Assembly (NCBI GenBank): GCA_030043285.1
Contig: JASHXZ010000096.1
Location: 1-6,927, forward strand
Source of the DNA: Xanthobacteraceae bacterium
GTDB taxonomy: Bacteria; Pseudomonadota; Alphaproteobacteria; Rhizobiales; Xanthobacteraceae
Direction: 5' to 3'
DNA length: 6,927 bases
Positions 6,247 to 6,927 of this stretch are shown in pieces. Below the pieces are notes generated by a model. It was not told the origin of the DNA. It did not search any database and was given only the letters and a program-made list of their open reading frames with translations. A program made the position numbers and the translations under genes. The stretch's first letter is position 1. Each line of letters begins with the position of its first letter.

Positions 6247-6816
6247 TCAGTCGGCCGCGGCCTGCTCGGCATCATCGTCGCGGCGGCGCGCCTGCAATGC
6301 CGAAACCTTGATGTTGCGCCGCGCCGCCACCGAACGCGGCGAGTCCTGGCGCTTGAGCGCATCGAAGGTGGCGCGAACCACGTTGTAGGGGTTCGAGGTA
6401 CCGATCGATTTGGCCACCACGTCGGCCATGCCGAGCGTCTCGAACACCGCGCGCATCGGTCCGCCGGCTATGATGCCGGTGCCGGGCGGCGCCGCGCGCA
6501 GATAGACCCGGCCGGCACCGTGGCGGCCGGCGACGTCGTGATGCAGGGTACGGCCCTCGCGCAGCGGCACCCGGGTCAGCCCGCGCTTGGCCGCATCGGT
6601 CGCCTTGCGGATGGCTTCCGGCACCTCGCGGGCCTTGCCGTGGCCGAAGCCGACCCGGCCTTTCTGATCGCCGACCACGACCAGCGCCGCAAAGCCGAAG
6701 CGTCGGCCGCCCTTGACGACCTTGGCGACACGATTGATGTGGACGAGCTTGTCGACGAACTCGCTGTCGCGCTCTTCGTCTCGGTCGCGCCGCCGCTCGC
6801 GTGGTTCACGGGCCAT
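6247..6816 (-). CDS. rpsE: 30S ribosomal protein S5
   Basis: The 189-residue protein has a charged N-terminal extension ([17 protein letters not shown]). The double-stranded-RNA-binding-like S5 N-domain follows (about 18-85) with [20 protein letters not shown] (28-47) and [20 protein letters not shown] (53-72). The C-domain (about 95-165) includes [17 protein letters not shown] (110-126) and [18 protein letters not shown] (137-154). S5 lies at the mRNA entry and body/shoulder junction of the 30S subunit and affects decoding accuracy. The loop VVKGGR, where spectinomycin-resistance changes occur in other bacteria, shows no obvious deletion. AAGGA lies six nucleotides before the ATG, and the gap to rplR is 16 nt. 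Confidence 0.98.
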   Translation of the reverse strand: MAREPRERRRDRDEERDSEFVDKLVHINRVAKVVKGGRRFGFAALVVVGDQKGRVGFGHGKAREVPEAIRKATDAAKRGLTRVPLREGRTLHHDVAGRHGAGRVYLRAAPPGTGIIAGGPMRAVFETLGMADVVAKSIGTSNPYNVVRATFDALKRQDSPRSVAARRNIKVSALQARRRDDDAEQAAAD

Positions 6817-6832
6817 GATGTGTCCTTCGCCG

Positions 6833-6927
6833 TCAGAAATTCAGTCCGCCCTCGCGGGCGGCGTCGGCCAGAGCCTTGATTCGGCCGTGGTAGAGGTAGC
6901 CGCCGCGGTCGAACACGACGTCCTTGA
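6833..6927 (-). CDS. rplR: 50S ribosomal protein L18, C-terminal 30 codons only
   Basis: Reading the minus strand from the right edge, two bases are followed by 30 codons and TGA at 6835-6833. The peptide starts [20 protein letters not shown] and ends [10 protein letters not shown], the typical end of bacterial L18, the 5S-rRNA-binding protein of the central protuberance. The 5' part lies outside the window. It is directly upstream of rpsE, as expected in the spc operon. Confidence 0.95.
   Translation of the reverse strand, partial: KDVVFDRGGYLYHGRIKALADAAREGGLNF

Noticed and set aside
1..6927. Search for CRISPR arrays, tRNA/rRNA genes, transposases or phage-like genes
   Set aside because: None seen. 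The window is occupied by a conserved ribosomal operon and one cytochrome gene, without mobile-element signatures.

Overview
The window is a high-GC segment of a core chromosomal ribosomal-protein locus, almost certainly from an alphaproteobacterium of the order Hyphomicrobiales (Bradyrhizobium/Rhodopseudomonas/Xanthobacteraceae-like). The evidence is the gene order rplR-rpsE-rpmD-rplO-secY-adk-rpsM-rpsK-rpoA-rplQ, the insertion of adk between secY and rpsM, a short-LID adenylate kinase, and RpoA and SecY sequences that closely resemble those I remember from Bradyrhizobium. Genus cannot be fixed without a search.

All genes lie on the minus strand, so transcription runs from high to low coordinates. 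From the right edge these are: the 3' end of rplR (L18, cut by the window), rpsE (S5), rpmD (L30), rplO (L15), secY (translocon channel), adk (adenylate kinase), rpsM (S13), rpsK (S11), rpoA (RNA polymerase alpha) and rplQ (L17). This is the end of the spc operon joined to the alpha operon. A good intrinsic terminator follows rplQ. Beyond it, on the same strand, is the 5' part of a gene for an exported c-type cytochrome that runs off the left edge.

Together the genes supply ribosome subunits of both sizes, the transcription enzyme's assembly scaffold, the protein-export channel and nucleotide homeostasis. Spacing is tight from rplR to rplO (2-17 nt) and secY/adk overlap by ATGA. Larger gaps follow rplO (142 nt), adk (142-236 nt depending on whether a leader ORF is counted), rpsM (98 nt), rpsK (100 nt) and rpoA (70 nt). 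The unusual features sit in or next to these gaps.

The genes are ordinary and I see no new multi-gene system. The points worth a second look are: a roughly 90-residue Ala/Lys/Arg/Pro-rich histone-H1-like tail on adenylate kinase; a perfect 13-bp hairpin with a competing third arm between rpoA and rplQ, where rplQ lacks a clear Shine-Dalgarno; a 17-nt tandem repeat in the rplO-secY gap; a 49-codon leader ORF ending one base before the rpsM GTG start; and an ambiguous rpoA start that could add 29 residues.
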